DNA of 64,000 nucleotides from Lunularia cruciata (Eukaryota; Streptophyta; Marchantiopsida; Lunulariales; Lunulariaceae): assembly GCA_948567375.1 (NCBI GenBank), contig OX419763.1:1054001-1118000 (forward strand), written 5' to 3'. The notes beneath the pieces are model-generated. The model was not told the origin of the DNA and did not search any database. It saw only the letters and a program-made list of their open reading frames with translations. The position numbers and the translations under genes were made by a program. Below are positions 21,913 through 34,308 of this stretch, piece after piece; position 1 is the first letter of the stretch, and the number at the start of each line of letters is the position of its first letter.

Positions 21913-21930
21913 TGGCACCACTGCCAGGGA
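21913..21930 (+). other. Primer binding site, tRNA-Asp type
   Basis: TGGCACCACTGCCAGGGA, seven bases after the LTR end, matches the complement of the plant tRNA-Asp 3' end at 14 of 18 positions, with only transition differences. Confidence 0.75.
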
Positions 21931-22038
21931 TACAAATCTTGGAAGTGGAAGAATACAAAGCCAAATTTGAAACTGAGTATCAAAGCAATATGAATGTCTG
22001 CATCAAGAGAACTACGGGAAGAGAGAGCTTGAAGACAA

Positions 22039-23716
22039 GTGTTGCATCGTGAAGAAGACGAACATCTGAAGATCCAATCCACTTTTGAGGAAACTGAACA
22101 AGAAGCATTGGACTTTCAACTCCTTCACTTAGTGCAAGAAGCCCTACGAGAACTTGACCACAAGAAACACAAAGGCGGTTGGCAAGGCTACTTCGTATCC
22201 CCTTCACCCGTGAAGAAAAAGAAGGACTCAAGTGGCCAGACATATGCATTACGGCCCAAGACACAGACTTCCCCTAGAGCTGTTAAGGAACTTGCATCCT
22301 TAAAGAACTTTGTTTGAGAAAAGCACAGACACTAACGGAAGAAGAGTGTCAACCTCTTCCACGAACGATTCCTCGGTTGTCTCAATGGAATTTTGAAGAA
22401 CACATCAAAGGTGTTGAGCTTGATTCTTCCAATCGGGTTGAAGTCAACACCCTCAAAGAAGAAATTGTCAAAGAAGACCCTACCTTGAATTTGACGAATT
22501 GGAACCCTTGGGCTGACAACACGGCGTCAATTCAAGCCAGTTCCTTGGTTCCGTCAAGTTCAAATTTACCCAAGCCAATCCCATCAAATCAAACAATGAC
22601 TTTGCTGCCTATCACCCGACACGCCTATCAAAAATATAAGGGGACAGAACAAGACAAAGACCCCAATGAATTCATCAAAGAATTTGAAGTCATCTCCTTT
22701 GCTAACAAGGAGCATGACTTGGCGGATCGACTGCAAATTTTCCCAAGTCTGCTCCAAAGAAAGCCCGGAGCTGGTACACCCACATAACCTAGAAGGGGTT
22801 CATACCGGCAGATTGGGTGGATTTGAGAAACAATTTCCAGGAATGATTCCATGAGGTTGATTATGATACGAGTGTCTTAATGGCACTCAATGATTTAGAC
22901 TGAGGTTAGAAGGAGAAGTTGAGAGACTACTCTGAGCGGTTCATGGCACTCTTGAATCGAGTCCCGAAGCAATCGGGTGGGTTACTCCAATGCCCAAGCC
23001 ATTACCTGGTTCCTAGGAGGACTCTCACCAGAGATTCGGATCTTTGCAAGGGAGAGGAATGTAACTTCCCTTGACAAGGTACTCAAACATGTCACCTGCT
23101 AAGAGGCAGCTCACTCTCACTCTACCAACAATCAAAGAAACCGGGAGAAGAAAGGCAAGAAGCCCAGAAGGAGAGTTTATTGCAGTACATCCCTTTCTTT
23201 GGAGGAATCCTCCATGTCTGTAAGCTCTTCTTTGGAATCTGAAGAAGAATCAAAGCCAAGACGAGTATGAAGACATGGGGTAAGAAACTAGTGACTCCTC
23301 TAGCAAAGAGTGTACATAAGGCGGATACCAAGCTGGACGCCCTCATCAAGGAGTTTTTGGATTTCAAGATCCAGATGATTGGGGCTAAGGACAGAAGGAA
23401 GGCCCCAGCATTTGGCAGATCAAATGTATGGTGCACCGCATGTGGCAAGTCAGGCCATGCAAACACGGAATGCAATACTCGTAATGCATTCCCGGTGCAG
23501 CAGATTCATTGGGTTCCGGGATGGAACCAAGAAGAAGAAGAAGAAGAGGCTCTATATCGGACCCAAGAGGTATAGCCTCAAGCAAGCACATCATATCAAG
23601 GTCCGAGGTACAGACGAATGGAGTATAATTCCAATGCTCCTCCATGAAGACCACCGATGAGCAACCAAAATTGACCTCAGAGTTTAGGACCCGGAGCATG
23701 TTACAATTATGGCTCA
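22039..23716 (+). pseudogene. Family A gag, copy 2a
   Basis: Pieces: ALDFQLLHLVQEALRELDHK (22039-22317), LNLTNWNPWADNTASIQA and YQKYKGTEQDKDPNEFIKEF (22314-22787), an interrupted ALNDLD...KEKLRDYSERF stretch (22870-23100), then VHKADTKLDALIKEFLDFKI and a CCHC knuckle CTACGKSGHANTEC (23267-23575). A second knuckle follows but its first Cys is changed (a Tyr-Asn-Tyr-Gly stretch near 23700). It is disabled by several stops and shifts. Confidence 0.8.
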
Positions 23717-24600
23717 ATGGGACATTGGTCTCCAAACTGTCCGGAGCCAAGAAGTAAAATTGGGTATGTTCCCCTATGCGGAAATTGTAAAGGATCAAGC
23801 CATACAAGCAACCAATGGCCTCACCCACCAAACCCAAAGCTGCATGTAAAATATGTACAGACCCCCGCTAAGCGTGCAACGCTTCACGCAAAGGGGGATG
23901 CAAATGTAAATTGTATCACACTTGAGGAGAGACCTCAAGAAGGGAGTCTGGCCCCCGAAAGAGAATGGCTGGACCTTGAAATTTTGAAGGTTGAGACACG
24001 TGCAAGTAAGAAGAAGCGTGATCCCGAAGAGCTGAGTACGACCTCATCATCTTCTAGAAAGGCAAAGAGACTGCGCCCAAAGGCAATTATTTATGCCAAG
24101 GAGGAAAAGATCCTTGCTAAAGCCTTGCAGAAAGAACTTAAGGAAGCGATACTCAAAACTCGGGAAATGAGTTTGGAGGAGAAGACGAAGACAAAGCCTC
24201 CAGTTTTTCTGGTGTACATCCGATCCAAAGTAAAGGGTCTGATCCAAGCCAAGGTGGGCCAACTTGAGGAACCTTGGGTCAAGGCCACTAGCAATCTCAT
24301 TACCATTCTAAAACATCCCAAAGTCAAAATCGAACATGGAGAGACTTCAAACCCGAAGCCAAAGGCGAAGACGGTCAAATTGGGAGGAGTACCCCAATAT
24401 GATATTGTAGCGGATTTTGCAGCCACAAATGTCAACATCACATTCAAGCAATTGTGGGAAGACAACAAGTTGTACAAGAAGCAGCTGCATTCGGCCCGTA
24501 AGAAGGTAAGGCCAATGTCGAAGAAGGACCTGCCAGCTATCTATTGTTTTGAACAAGAAAATTTGGGATCTCCCGAGGTTGATGCGGAGATTGCAGGGTG
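23717..24600 (+). pseudogene. Nucleocapsid-to-protease linker, copy 2a
   Basis: 294 codons are open, the longest stretch in this copy. It holds part of zinc knuckle 2 (MGHWSPNC), zinc knuckle 3 with its last Cys changed to Trp (CGNCKGSSHTSNQW), a Lys/Arg-rich region with KAKRLRPKAI, and the conserved VPQYDIVADFAATNVNITFK segment before protease. It ends at a TGA where copy 2b has TGC. Confidence 0.75.
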
Positions 24601-25222
24601 AATGATCACACCAATTCCTATTGATTTTGGGTCGGATGTGAATGTCATGACCAAGGATATTGCAAATTAGCTGGGGTATCATATGTTTGAGCCAACACCC
24701 TGAGTCTTGAAATTTGCAAACCAAACCAGGAGATGGCCTTTGGGCATGCTGTCAAACATTATCACAATCATTGGAGGGGTGCCCTTCAAGTTGAATTACA
24801 TTGTGTTGCAACCGGTGACCAAGACTGGTTACCCTTTGTTGATCGGAAGACCCTGGTTGTACAATGCCTAAGTTGTGGTGGATTGGCATAAGAAGTTATG
24901 GTTCAAGGACATTTCATCCGAAGACCAGAAGCTGGTGACTATGAGTTGGACAAAGGTTCCCCATCTCGGGGAAACTAGTTTGTCAGAAGATGAGGACAAA
25001 TCCAAAGACTCATCGTCTTTGTCCTTAGACGAATCCGAAGACAAAGTCCAAGTCAATTACTTGGAATGCTATGAGGTGGATTTCAAAGACGAAGATCCAT
25101 ATGACCTTGCCTCGGGTGAACCTGACTTGGAGGAAGGGAGTTTGATGGTAGCTCACCTCGGGTTAAGCTGAGTAAGCCACGTTGAAGGAGTCATCAACCC
25201 CGATGACTATCAAGATGTTGTT
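24601..25222 (+). pseudogene. Protease region, copy 2a
   Basis: The active site reads IDFGSDVNVM, so the usual D-S-G is D-F-G, which should inactivate the enzyme. LLIGRPWLYNA follows near 24840-24870, then the acidic linker piece VPHLGETSLSEDEDKSKDSS (24875-25171). Confidence 0.7.
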
Positions 25223-26015
25223 TTGACTGAAGGGAAAAGTTTAAAAATTTCAAAGACAGTCACTTTGGAGGAGTTGGCAGGATACATTGCCTTGTTTATA
25301 GAATTCCAAGATGTATTTGCTTGGTCTATTGATCAAATGCCGGGTATTCCACGAGAATTTGGAGAACACCGAATTGATTTGGTTGAAGGTGCAATTCTAG
25401 TTTGGCAGAGACAATACCGCCTGAACCCGAAGTACTCCTTTTTGGTGAAAGATGAAATCAACAAGTACTTAGGGGCCGAAAGCATCTTCCCTATCTTAAG
25501 CAGTGAATAGGTTTCCTCTATTGTCATCATCCCAAAGAAGAAAACAAGGAAGATCCGAGTGTGCCAAGACTTCCATAAGTTGCATGCAGGCACAAGTAAG
25601 GATCATCATCCCTTGCCTTTTACCAATACAATTCTAGACCAAGTAGTTGGTCATCCTTGTTATAGTTTTCTCAATGGATTCTGAGGGTACAATCAAGTAT
25701 CCATCCGAGAAGAGGACAAGGATAAAACTACATTCACGACCAATTGGGGAACTTTTGCTTACAATCAAATGCCCTTTGGGTTGTGTAATGCTCCCGCTAC
25801 TTTCCAGTGGATGATGAATTCAATCTTCAAGGATTTCTGCACAAATTTGTGGAAGTATTCATTGATGATTTCTGTGTATTTGGGCAAAGAGATGTACATT
25901 TGGATTACCTTTGCCAAACTTTTGAAAGGTGTCATTTTTCCAGATTGTCATTACACTCGGAGAAATGCTTCTTCGCAATGAAGGAAGGAATTCTTCTTGG
26001 GCATTGGGTGTCAAG
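25223..26015 (+). pseudogene. Truncated reverse transcriptase, copy 2a
   Basis: It matches A-1 RT from VTLEELAGYIALFIEFQDVF through [37 protein letters not shown] and KEGILLGHWVSS, with a 1-base loss shifting frame near 25830. At about 26015 it jumps to gag sequence, so the connection subdomain, RNase H and integrase are absent from this half. Confidence 0.85.
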
Positions 26016-27500
26016 CCTCAAATCACAAACCCCACTTTGAACTTGACTAATTGGAACCCTTGGGCTGTCAACATGGCAGTGATACCAACCAGCTCCTCAA
26101 GCCTATCAAATTCAAACTTACCCCGGCCAAGCTTGCCAAGTTGAATGATGATTTTGTTACATGTCACCCAACATGCCTATCAGAAGTACATGTGATAGAG
26201 CAAGACAAAGACCCTGATGAATTCATCAAAGAATTCAAAGTCATCTCCTCTACTAACAAGGAACATGACTTTGTGGATTGTTTGAGAATTTTCTTGAGTC
26301 TGCTCAGAAAGAAAGCTCGGAGCTGGTATACTCATGTAACCCAAAAGGGGTTCATACCGGCGACTGGGTGGACTTGAGAAACAATTTCCCAGAATGCTTA
26401 CGAGAAGTTGATTATGACATGAGCGTCTTTGAGGCACTCAACAATCTAGACCAAGGCAAGAAGGAGAAGTTGAGAGACTACTCTGAGCAGTTAAGGCGCT
26501 CTTGACTGAGTCCTAAAGCAATCAGGTGTGGTGGGTTACTCCGATGCCCAAGCCATTACGTGGTTCCTAGGAGGACTTTCACCAGAGATTTGGATCTTTC
26601 CCAGGGAGAGGAATGTAACTTCCTTGGACAAGGTACTCAAACACATCACCCAATATGAGGCGGCTCACTCTTACTCTGCTTGCAATTGAAGAAACTAAGA
26701 GAAGAAAGGCAAGAAGCCCAGAAGAAGAGCTTCTCGTAGTACATCCTCTTCTTTGGAGAAATCCTCCACATCTTCAAGTTCTTCTTCAAAATCCAAAGAA
26801 GAATCAAAGCCAAGAAGAATACAAAGACATGGGGGTAAGAAACCATTGACATCCCCAGCAAAGAGTGTACATAAGGTTGATACCAAGTTGGATGCCCTTC
26901 TAAAGGAGTTTTTGGATTTTAAGATCCAGATGATTGGGGCAAAGGACCAAAGGAGACCTCCATCATTTGGCAGATCCAACATATGGTGCACTGTGTGTGG
27001 CAAGTCAGGCCATGAAAACATGGAATGCAACACTCGTAATGCATTCCCAGTGCAGCAGATTGATTGGGTTTTGAGATGGAACCAAGAAGAGGAAGAGGGG
27101 GCGGTGTACCAAACCCAAGAGGTACCACCTCAGGAAATCACATTGTACCAAGGTCCGAGGTTTGGACCAAGGGAGTATAATCCAAACACTCCCCTACAAA
27201 GACCACCAATGAGCAACCAAAACTGACCTCAGAATGTTGCACCCGGAGCATGTTACAATTGTGGCTCAATGGGACATTGGTCTCCAAACTGTCTGGAGCC
27301 AAGATGGCAAATTGGGTATGTTCCCCTATGTGGAAATTGTAAAGGATCGGGTCATATAGGCAACCAATGCCCCCATCCACCAAACCCAAAGCTGCTTGTA
27401 AAATATGTATAGACCCCGATTGAGCGTGATGCACTTCAGGAAAGGGTGACACCAATGTAATTGTATAACACTTGAGGAGGAGAGACCTCAAGAAGGGAGC
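26016..27500 (+). pseudogene. Family A gag, copy 2b, with three zinc knuckles
   Basis: It starts in the middle of gag at TLNLTNWNPWAVNMAVIP, so the first 140 or so residues are missing. Then DPDEFIKEFKVISSTNKEHD, LDQGKKEKLRDYSEQL, a Ser-rich stretch and VHKVDTKLDALLKEFLDFKI. Three CCHC knuckles of exact CX2CX4HX4C spacing are readable: CTVCGKSGHENMEC (26987-27028), CYNCGSMGHWSPNC (27251-27292) and CGNCKGSGHIGNQC (27329-27370). Gypsy gags usually have one or two. A stop at about 27224 separates knuckle 1 from 2. Confidence 0.85.
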
Positions 27501-27536
27501 CCGGCCTTTGAAGGAGAATGGCCGGACCTTGACATT

Positions 27537-28460
27537 TTGAAGGTTGAGACGCGTGCAAGTAAGAAGAAATGTGATCTTGAGGAACTGAGTATGACATCTT
27601 GTCCTCAGGGAAGGCAAAGAAACTTCACCCAAAGTCAATCCTTTCTGCTAAGGAGGAAAAGAACCTCGCAAAAGCCAAAGCTAAAGCCTTACAGAAAGAG
27701 CTCAAGGAAGCGGTACCCAAAACTCAGGAACTGAGTTTGAAGGAGGAGACAAAGATGAAGCCTCTGGTTTTTCCAGTACACATCAAATCCGAAGTAAAGA
27801 ATCTGATACAAGCCAAGGTGTGCTCACTCGATGAACCTCAAATTAAGACCACTAGTACTCCTATCACCATCGTGAAGCGTTCTGAAGTCAAATTTGAACA
27901 TGGAGAGACTTTGAACCCGAAGCCAAAGACAAAGACGGTAAAATTGGAGGGAGTACCTCAATACAATATTGTGGCAGATTTGGCATCCATAAGTGCAAAC
28001 TTCACATTCAAGCAATTGTGGGAAGATAATTAGCTATACAAGAAGCAACTAAATTCTGCCCTCAAGAAAGTGAGGGCGATGTCCAAAAAAGACCTGCCCA
28101 CCATTTATCACATTGAACAAGAGGATCTGGGATTCTTGAGGTTGATGCGGAGATTGCAGGGTGCATGATCACATCGATACCCATTGATTTGGGTTCTGGT
28201 GTGAATGTCATAGCTGAAGATACTACAAATCAGTTGGGGTATCATACGTTTGAGCCAACACCCCAAGTCTTGAAATTTGTAGACCAAACCAGGAGATGGC
28301 CATTGGGCATGCTGTCAAACATTACCACAATCATTGGAGGGGTGCCCTTTAAGTTGAATTACATTGTGTTGCCACCAGTGACCAAAATTGGTTACCCACT
28401 GTTGATCGGAAGACCCTAGTTGTACAGTGCCCAAGTTGTGGTGGATTGGCAATAGCAAAA
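27537..28460 (+). pseudogene. Linker and protease, copy 2b
   Basis: 27599-28033 is open with KAKKLHPKSILSAKEEKN and VPQYNIVADLASISANFTFK. The protease piece 28165-28419 shows IPIDLGSGVNVIAED (D-S-G changed to D-L-G), QLGYHTFEPTPQVLKFVDQT and YPLLIGRP, then a TGG to TAG stop. The active site change means it is inactive. Confidence 0.75.
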
Positions 28461-28461
28461 G

Positions 28462-29740
28462 TTGCAGTTTAAGGACATTTTGTTTGAAGACCAGAAGCTG
28501 GTGATTGTGAGTTGGACGAAGGTTCCCCATCTTGGGGAAACAAGTTTGTTAGAAGATGAGGATGAATCTGAAGCCTTATTGTCTTTGTCCTCTGAAAACT
28601 CCAAAGATGAAATCCAAGTCAAGTACTTGGAATGTTATGAGGTGGACGTCAAAGATGAAGATCTATATGACCTCACCTTGGGTGAACATGACTTGGAGGA
28701 AGGGGGTTTGATGGCCGCTCAACTTGGATTGAGCCAAGTGAGTCATGTCAAAGGAGTCATCAACCCCGATGATTGTCAAGATGTTGTCTTGACCGAAGGA
28801 AAAAATTTGAAAATTTTGAAGATAGTCACTTCGGAGGAGTTGGTAGGATACACTACCATGTTTATAGAATTCAAGGATGTATTTGCCTAGTCTATTGATC
28901 AAATGCCGGGTATTCCACAAGAATTTGGAGAACACCGGATTAATCTGGTTGAAGGCGTAGTTCCGGTGTGGTAGAGACAATACTGCCTGAACCCGAAGTA
29001 CTTGCTTTTGGTGAAAGATGAAATCAACAAGTTCTTGGGAGCTAGAATAGTCTTTCATGTCTTAAGCAGTGAATGGGTTTCACCCATCTTCATTGTCCCA
29101 AAGAAGAAAATTGGGAAGATTTGAGTGTGCCAAGATTTCTGCAAATTAAATGCAGTCACAAGGAAGGATCATCATCCCTTGCCTTTTATAGATACAATTT
29201 TGGACCAAGTAGCCGGTCATCCTTGTTACAATTTTCTCAATGGATCTTCAAGGTACAATCAAGTATCCATCCGAGAAGAGGACAAGGATAAAACTACATT
29301 CACTACCAATTGGGGCACTTTTTCTTACATCAAATGCCCTTTGGGTTGTGTAATGCTCCCACTACTTTCCAGTGGATGATGAATTCAATTTTCAAGGTTT
29401 TCCTATGCAAATTTGTGGAAGTCTTTATTGATGATTTTTGTGTGTTTGGACGAAAAGATGTAAATTTGGATTACCTTCGGCAAACTTTTGAAAGGTTTTA
29501 TTTTGCAGGCTTGTCATTACACCCAAAGAAATGCTTCTTTGCAATGAAGGAAGGAATTCTTCTGGGGCATCGGGTATCAAGCTGAGGTATTGAAGATGAT
29601 GTTGAGAAGGTAAAAGTTATCTCAACGTTGGAATCCCTGAAAAATATCCGAGAGCTGAGAGCCTTCTTGGGACATGTCAAATACTACAGACTCTTTGTTT
29701 CAAACTATGTGGTGCTTGCTGCACCCCTGCAAAGCTTCTG
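28462..29740 (+). pseudogene. Reverse transcriptase, copy 2b
   Basis: The acidic linker and RT N-terminus (28462-28890) end at a TGG to TAG stop. LPFIDTILDQVAGHPCYNFL (29125-29379) and, after a frame change, [20 protein letters not shown] and [20 protein letters not shown] (29310-29585) follow. A CAA to TGA-type break follows VSS, then LESLKNIRELRAFLGHVKYY. Catalytic Asp pair retained. Confidence 0.85.
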
Positions 29741-30195
29741 AAGAAGTCTGAAGACTACCTGTGGGAAGCATGTCAAGAAGAAGCTTTCCAAGTATTGATG
29801 AAGAAACTGGTTGAAGCACCAGTCATGATGGCCCCAAATTGGGACACCCCTTTTCATGTATATGTGGATACTTTGTCCATGGCAATTGGAGTAGTCTTGA
29901 GTCAGAAGGACGACAAGAAGAAGGATTACCCAATCTATTACGCCAGCCAACAACTTTTTCAGTTTCAAAGAAGAACTATTTGATGACTGAAAGAGAAGCC
30001 ACTACTTGTTGGGATACGAGTTTGTTTTCTATGTTGACCATTACACGTTGCAACATTTGGTCAAGAAGACAGATTTGTCCGGGCAAATTGCCAGAAGGAT
30101 CTTGTTATTACAAGAAATCACATATATTGTACAAGTAAGGAAAGGAGCTTCGCATTCTAATGTAGACTTCTTATCCAGGTTAGAAACTCAAGACC
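29741..30195 (+). pseudogene. RNase H, copy 2b
   Basis: Pieces 29795-29983 (TPFHVYVDTLSMAIGVVLSQ) and 30006-30190 (YEFVFYVDHYTLQHLVKKTD, SHSNVDFLSRLETQDQEW) are in different frames. Between them about 45 bases that follow the Glu-bearing TEREA word in A-1 are deleted (near 29998). It is inactive. Confidence 0.8.
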
Positions 30196-31502
30196 AAGAA
30201 TGGGAGATTGACGATCGGTTCCGTGATGAAGTGTTATATCATTTGATAGCAATGCAAAGTACAAGGTATGCAGCCAAATATCACAATTTGCATACTCTCC
30301 AGTGTCTTGAAGGGCTGGACTCGGATCAGAGGGCAGTCTTTCTCATGAAAATGGGGTTGTATCAGCTGAAACACAACATTTTATTCAAGATGGGCAAAGA
30401 CGAAGTACTTTGGTGATGCTTGGAGTCATACAAAGTCGGAGGCATAATTGAGTCTTTACACTTTGAAGCATCGGGAGGACACTATGCCTTGAAGAATACT
30501 ATAAAGAAGATTCTTTCCTTGGGGTACTGTGGCCTATGATGTACAAAGACACTCACGCCCATATCCAAAGCTGTGATGCTTGTTAGAGAATGGGAAAGCT
30601 GATTGCTACTTCCCAATGGCCTTTGAGACCAATTTTATGCTTGGCCCCATTTGAGAAATGGGGAATTGATTTTGTGGGACCAAATCAATTGGTAACCTGA
30701 GTCATGAGAGATTAGTACATTTTGGTTTGCATTGACTATGCTACCAAGATGGTCGAAGGTGAAGTAACTTGCAAAGAATTAGTAGAAATAGTGGCAGAAT
30801 TTTTGTTTAGAAATATCATCTCCCAATATGGATGTCCTCTGGAATTGGTCAATGACAGAGGGACACATTTCTTGAACTTGGTGATAGAGGCGTTAACCAA
30901 ATACTTTCAAATTAAACATCAGAAGACGACTCCTTATAACCCAAAAGAAAATGGTTTACTCTACAAAATTCTGAATAAGGTGACTATCAATTATGCCTAT
31001 GACTGGGATACAAAGGTACTAGCTACGTTGTGGGCATATTGAACAACAAAAAAGATCACAACCAAGCAAACTCCATACTTCTTGACATACGGCTTGTACC
31101 CCATACTACTAGTTGAATTTGAAGTACCGACATATCGGATTCTCTATGAAGAACGATTGTTGGAAGAGGAAAGTCAGGATCTTCGGACCCATCAACTGAT
31201 GTGGTTAGAAGGGAAAAGAGAGGATGCAATGCAAACCACAAAAGAAGTACAAGAAAAAAGGGAAGTCAGTTTTGATATATGACAATTGCCGAGTATTTTT
31301 TCTAGGCAAACTGCATTTAAGATGGATGGGTCCCTATTGCATTCTTCATCTTTATGACAACGGATCTATACAACTTGCAAACTTGGAAGGGCAACCATTT
31401 GCCACTCGAGTGAACGGGTGGACATTTCAGAAATATTGGATTATAGACTCGGAGGTCTCTAAGACACCCAAGGTCTATGTTTGCGGGGATGCTCACACTT
31501 GA
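30196..31502 (+). pseudogene. Integrase, copy 2b, catalytic Glu deleted
   Basis: This follows the A-1 integrase: SDQRAVFLMKMGLYQLKHNI, an HHCC-like region with stops, FEKWGIDFVGP, and LVNDRGTHFLNLVIEALTKY (30722-31042). Compared with A-1, 21 bases (seven codons) between two AATGG words are missing at about 30954, removing the third catalytic acid. The C-terminal GPY block (LRWMGPYCILHLYDNGS) is at 31224-31502 and ends just before the purine tract. Confidence 0.85.
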
Positions 31503-31512
31503 GGAGGAGGTA
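31501..31512 (+). other. Polypurine tract (A-2)
   Basis: GAGGAGGAGGTA directly before the LTR start at 31513, in the same position as the tract at 13414-13427. Confidence 0.75.
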
Positions 31513-31896
31513 TGTGGTACCCACATTTTATGTTTTTTTACATTTTTTAAGAAGAAGTGTACAAAAGAAGTCGTATTGCACCTGTATGGTAGCAAAACAC
31601 AAAGAATGGTGTCTTTGGGGTGAAATCCAAAGTAAAGTGACTTCATGTTAGAAGACAAAGTACTCGAATTTGCCCTATCAGCATGCAACCCAAAGTAAGG
31701 AGACTTTGGCTCGTGGTGCGCAACCCGAGGTGAGGATAGTGTAACAACTTTCCTTTGAGGTTGGACATTCAAGAAGGTACCATGCACAAAAACAGCTGGC
31801 CTATAGTGGGAGGAAATTGACAATGACAGGGGCATCAAGGACGTGTGATTTCTTGGTAGAAACTCAAAGTGAAGACAGATGGAGGAAGCACGCCAC

Positions 31897-31903
31897 TATA
31901 AAA
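31897..31903 (+). promoter_or_regulatory. LTR TATA box
   Basis: TATAAAA in the A-2 3' LTR, starting 27 bp before the ATG at 31924. Confidence 0.65.
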
Positions 31904-31923
31904 TTCAGGCTAGAGATGAAGCA

Positions 31924-34308
31924 ATGACAAGTAATTTTCCATCACCCTTAAGGAGTCATCCTATGGGAGATCATGGGAAGGGAATTGTAGTAGAAGACGA
32001 GCTGGTGTGTCAAAAGGAGGTAAAGAGAGTTAGTCCAATAATCAGTCGGAAGAATAGCCACCAACCCAGAGTAGAGGAGAGTAAGATGAGAGGTGGGAAG
32101 AAGAACTCTGAATTTGTAATGAGAAATCATGCGATTTGGAGATTAGATGTAATCACCAGAATCAAAGTCTTGAGCAGGCTTCAAATTACATTCCTAGCAT
32201 GGAACTGGAACATAAGCTTTCCAAGTTTCATGACCAAGATCATCAAGAGTAGATGTCTTGATGGCCTCAAGGAAGAAGGGAAGAGAGGAAATCCAGCTTG
32301 ATGGACAAAGTTAGATTGGAGGTTAGTACTCAGAAGAGAGGCGGGTGATGAGCAAGGATCCATGTTCTTGGGGAAGGGAGCTACTTAGCTACTTAGCTAA
32401 AGAAACCCAAGAAGTGAGAGACATCTTCTCTTCAAAACGCACAAAGAATGGCTACAAAGTGGAGAGCTATAAAGACCCTATGAGGAGAGGCATTGCAAGT
32501 GCAATGATGGCTATCTTCAAGCCAGAGAGAACAACTTATGTGATGAGACATCAAGCGGTGTTCTTCCACAAGATGTTTGCAAGGGAGTTGATCAATTGGG
32601 CAAAGTGCTTTCATCAGCGTAGTGACGAGTACTACTCACAGACAAGGCAGAGTGTGCAGTTGAAAGTGAACACTCCAAAGTGGAAGAAGAGGAGTTGACA
32701 AGGAGAAGAAGAAGAAGTAGCGGCGACGAGACCTTGGAAGACAAGGAAGGTAAACCTGAGGAAAGACTTGGTGGTAATTGCATTGTGGGGCAAAGAATCA
32801 GAAGGGGAGGCTGAGTGCAGGTCAGAAGACTCGGACAAGGAAGAAGGAGCCTGAATTCACATTGAAAAGTGGGAAGACAAGCAGCAAGAGTGAAGATGGA
32901 GTGGAGATGCAATCGGTACCCGAGGAGGAAGAAGAAAAGATAGAAATGGAAATAGAATGTTCCCTGAAACAAGATGATGAAGTTCCAAGGGAGGAGAAGA
33001 GGGTGGCCATTCAAAGAGGAGTTTGTTCTACAAGAAAGGGAAAGTATGAAGCGAGACTGAGTAAGGTAAGAGAAGTAGAGAGTGGAAGTTCAAGGAGCAA
33101 GGAATCCATTCCAATTAGGCAATTGCGGCTGAGAAAGTGAGTGTCAAATGAAGTAGAGGCAAAGAAGGAGGAAAGTCTGCAAGCCGAGGTAAAGCATAAT
33201 GAAAGAAGAAGAGTATCTCTGGGAGGTGGTGTGCCTGTTGTTGACAAAGTTGGAGCAAAAGAAGAAGGAGATGCAATCAAAGTGTCCGAAGGTGAAGATT
33301 GTGTTGCAAGTGTTAGCAAGATTAGAAGAAGACAACTTGGAGTTGAAGAAGAGTATAATCTGAGGAGGAGAGGAAAGTTCTACGAGTAGATGTAGTAGAA
33401 CAGAATCAGGTACTTGAAAATTTAAAGAAGGAAGTGGGGAGTAGAGAGAGAATAATATAGCAAAATGTCATAGCAAGGCAAATAGCAGAGTATGAGATTT
33501 TGAAAAAGCAGTTTGTTGATTCATGATTAGAAATCATTCATGCTATGGCATGAGTAGCAGAGAAGAAGCAAGAGCTTGATAGAGTGATGGAGAGTGTTGA
33601 AGAGAAGATGCAGCTCTGGCAGAGAGAGTTGACGGTGAGATATATAGAAGAAGAGAGATTGTGGGAGTTACTTTGTAATCTAGAAGAGAAGATTGTTCAG
33701 AAGGAGAAGAAGAAGGAGACAATGAAAGCCGAGTTCGAGGCAGAACTAGCATTGTTTAGGAAGACTGGCTTGCAGATTGAGAATGGGAGAGAAGAATGAG
33801 ACTCGAGCCATTGAAGGAGATTGTGACAAAGATGAATGCGATACTGATTATAGAAGCCAGCGTGAGAATTGAAGAAACGAGATTGCACGAGTTGAAGTTG
33901 TTGGTGCAAGAGATGAGGAGGATAAATGCAAAGGATAAGGATTTGAATGCTTTGCTGATTAGTCCCAAAACTCATGTAGATAGGAAGATATTAGAAGTGG
34001 AAGATAATATCACAATCGGATTAGATTTGGTACAATTGGAGATAGATAAACTTCGGAAGGATGTAAGAGCAAAATCCACAATAGATGAAGTACAAATATC
34101 TTTGGAGTTACCATTGGAGGTATTAGAGAAGAGTAGGTCAGGAGATAGAGATTTAGAAGGATTACCTATGATGGGAATTGTAGATCAGGAAGGAGAAATG
34201 TTAGAATTAGTAGAGAAATTAGTAGTTGTGAAACCCGAGGACAGAGTAGAGGTCAAAGTTACTTCAAGATTAGAAGCCGAGGAAGAAGAAGACATCGGAT
34301 CAGAGTAG
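31924..34308 (+). pseudogene. LTR-ORF in A-2 3' LTR
   Basis: The ATG at 31924 gives MTSNFPSPLRSHPMGDHGKG, RNHAIWRLDVITRIKVLSRL and TFLAWNWNISFPSFMTK (to 32301), then stops; 32345-32698 holds YKVESYKDPMRRGIASAMM and TTYVMRHQAVFFHKMFAREL. A deletion of about 130 bases removes the PFAAHFYLxLNLL block (jump from FHQR to SDEYY near 32620). Acidic and Glu-rich parts follow at 32778-33389, coiled coil at 33584-34000, and the tail ends EEDIGSE at 34308. It is broken in many places. Confidence 0.78.
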
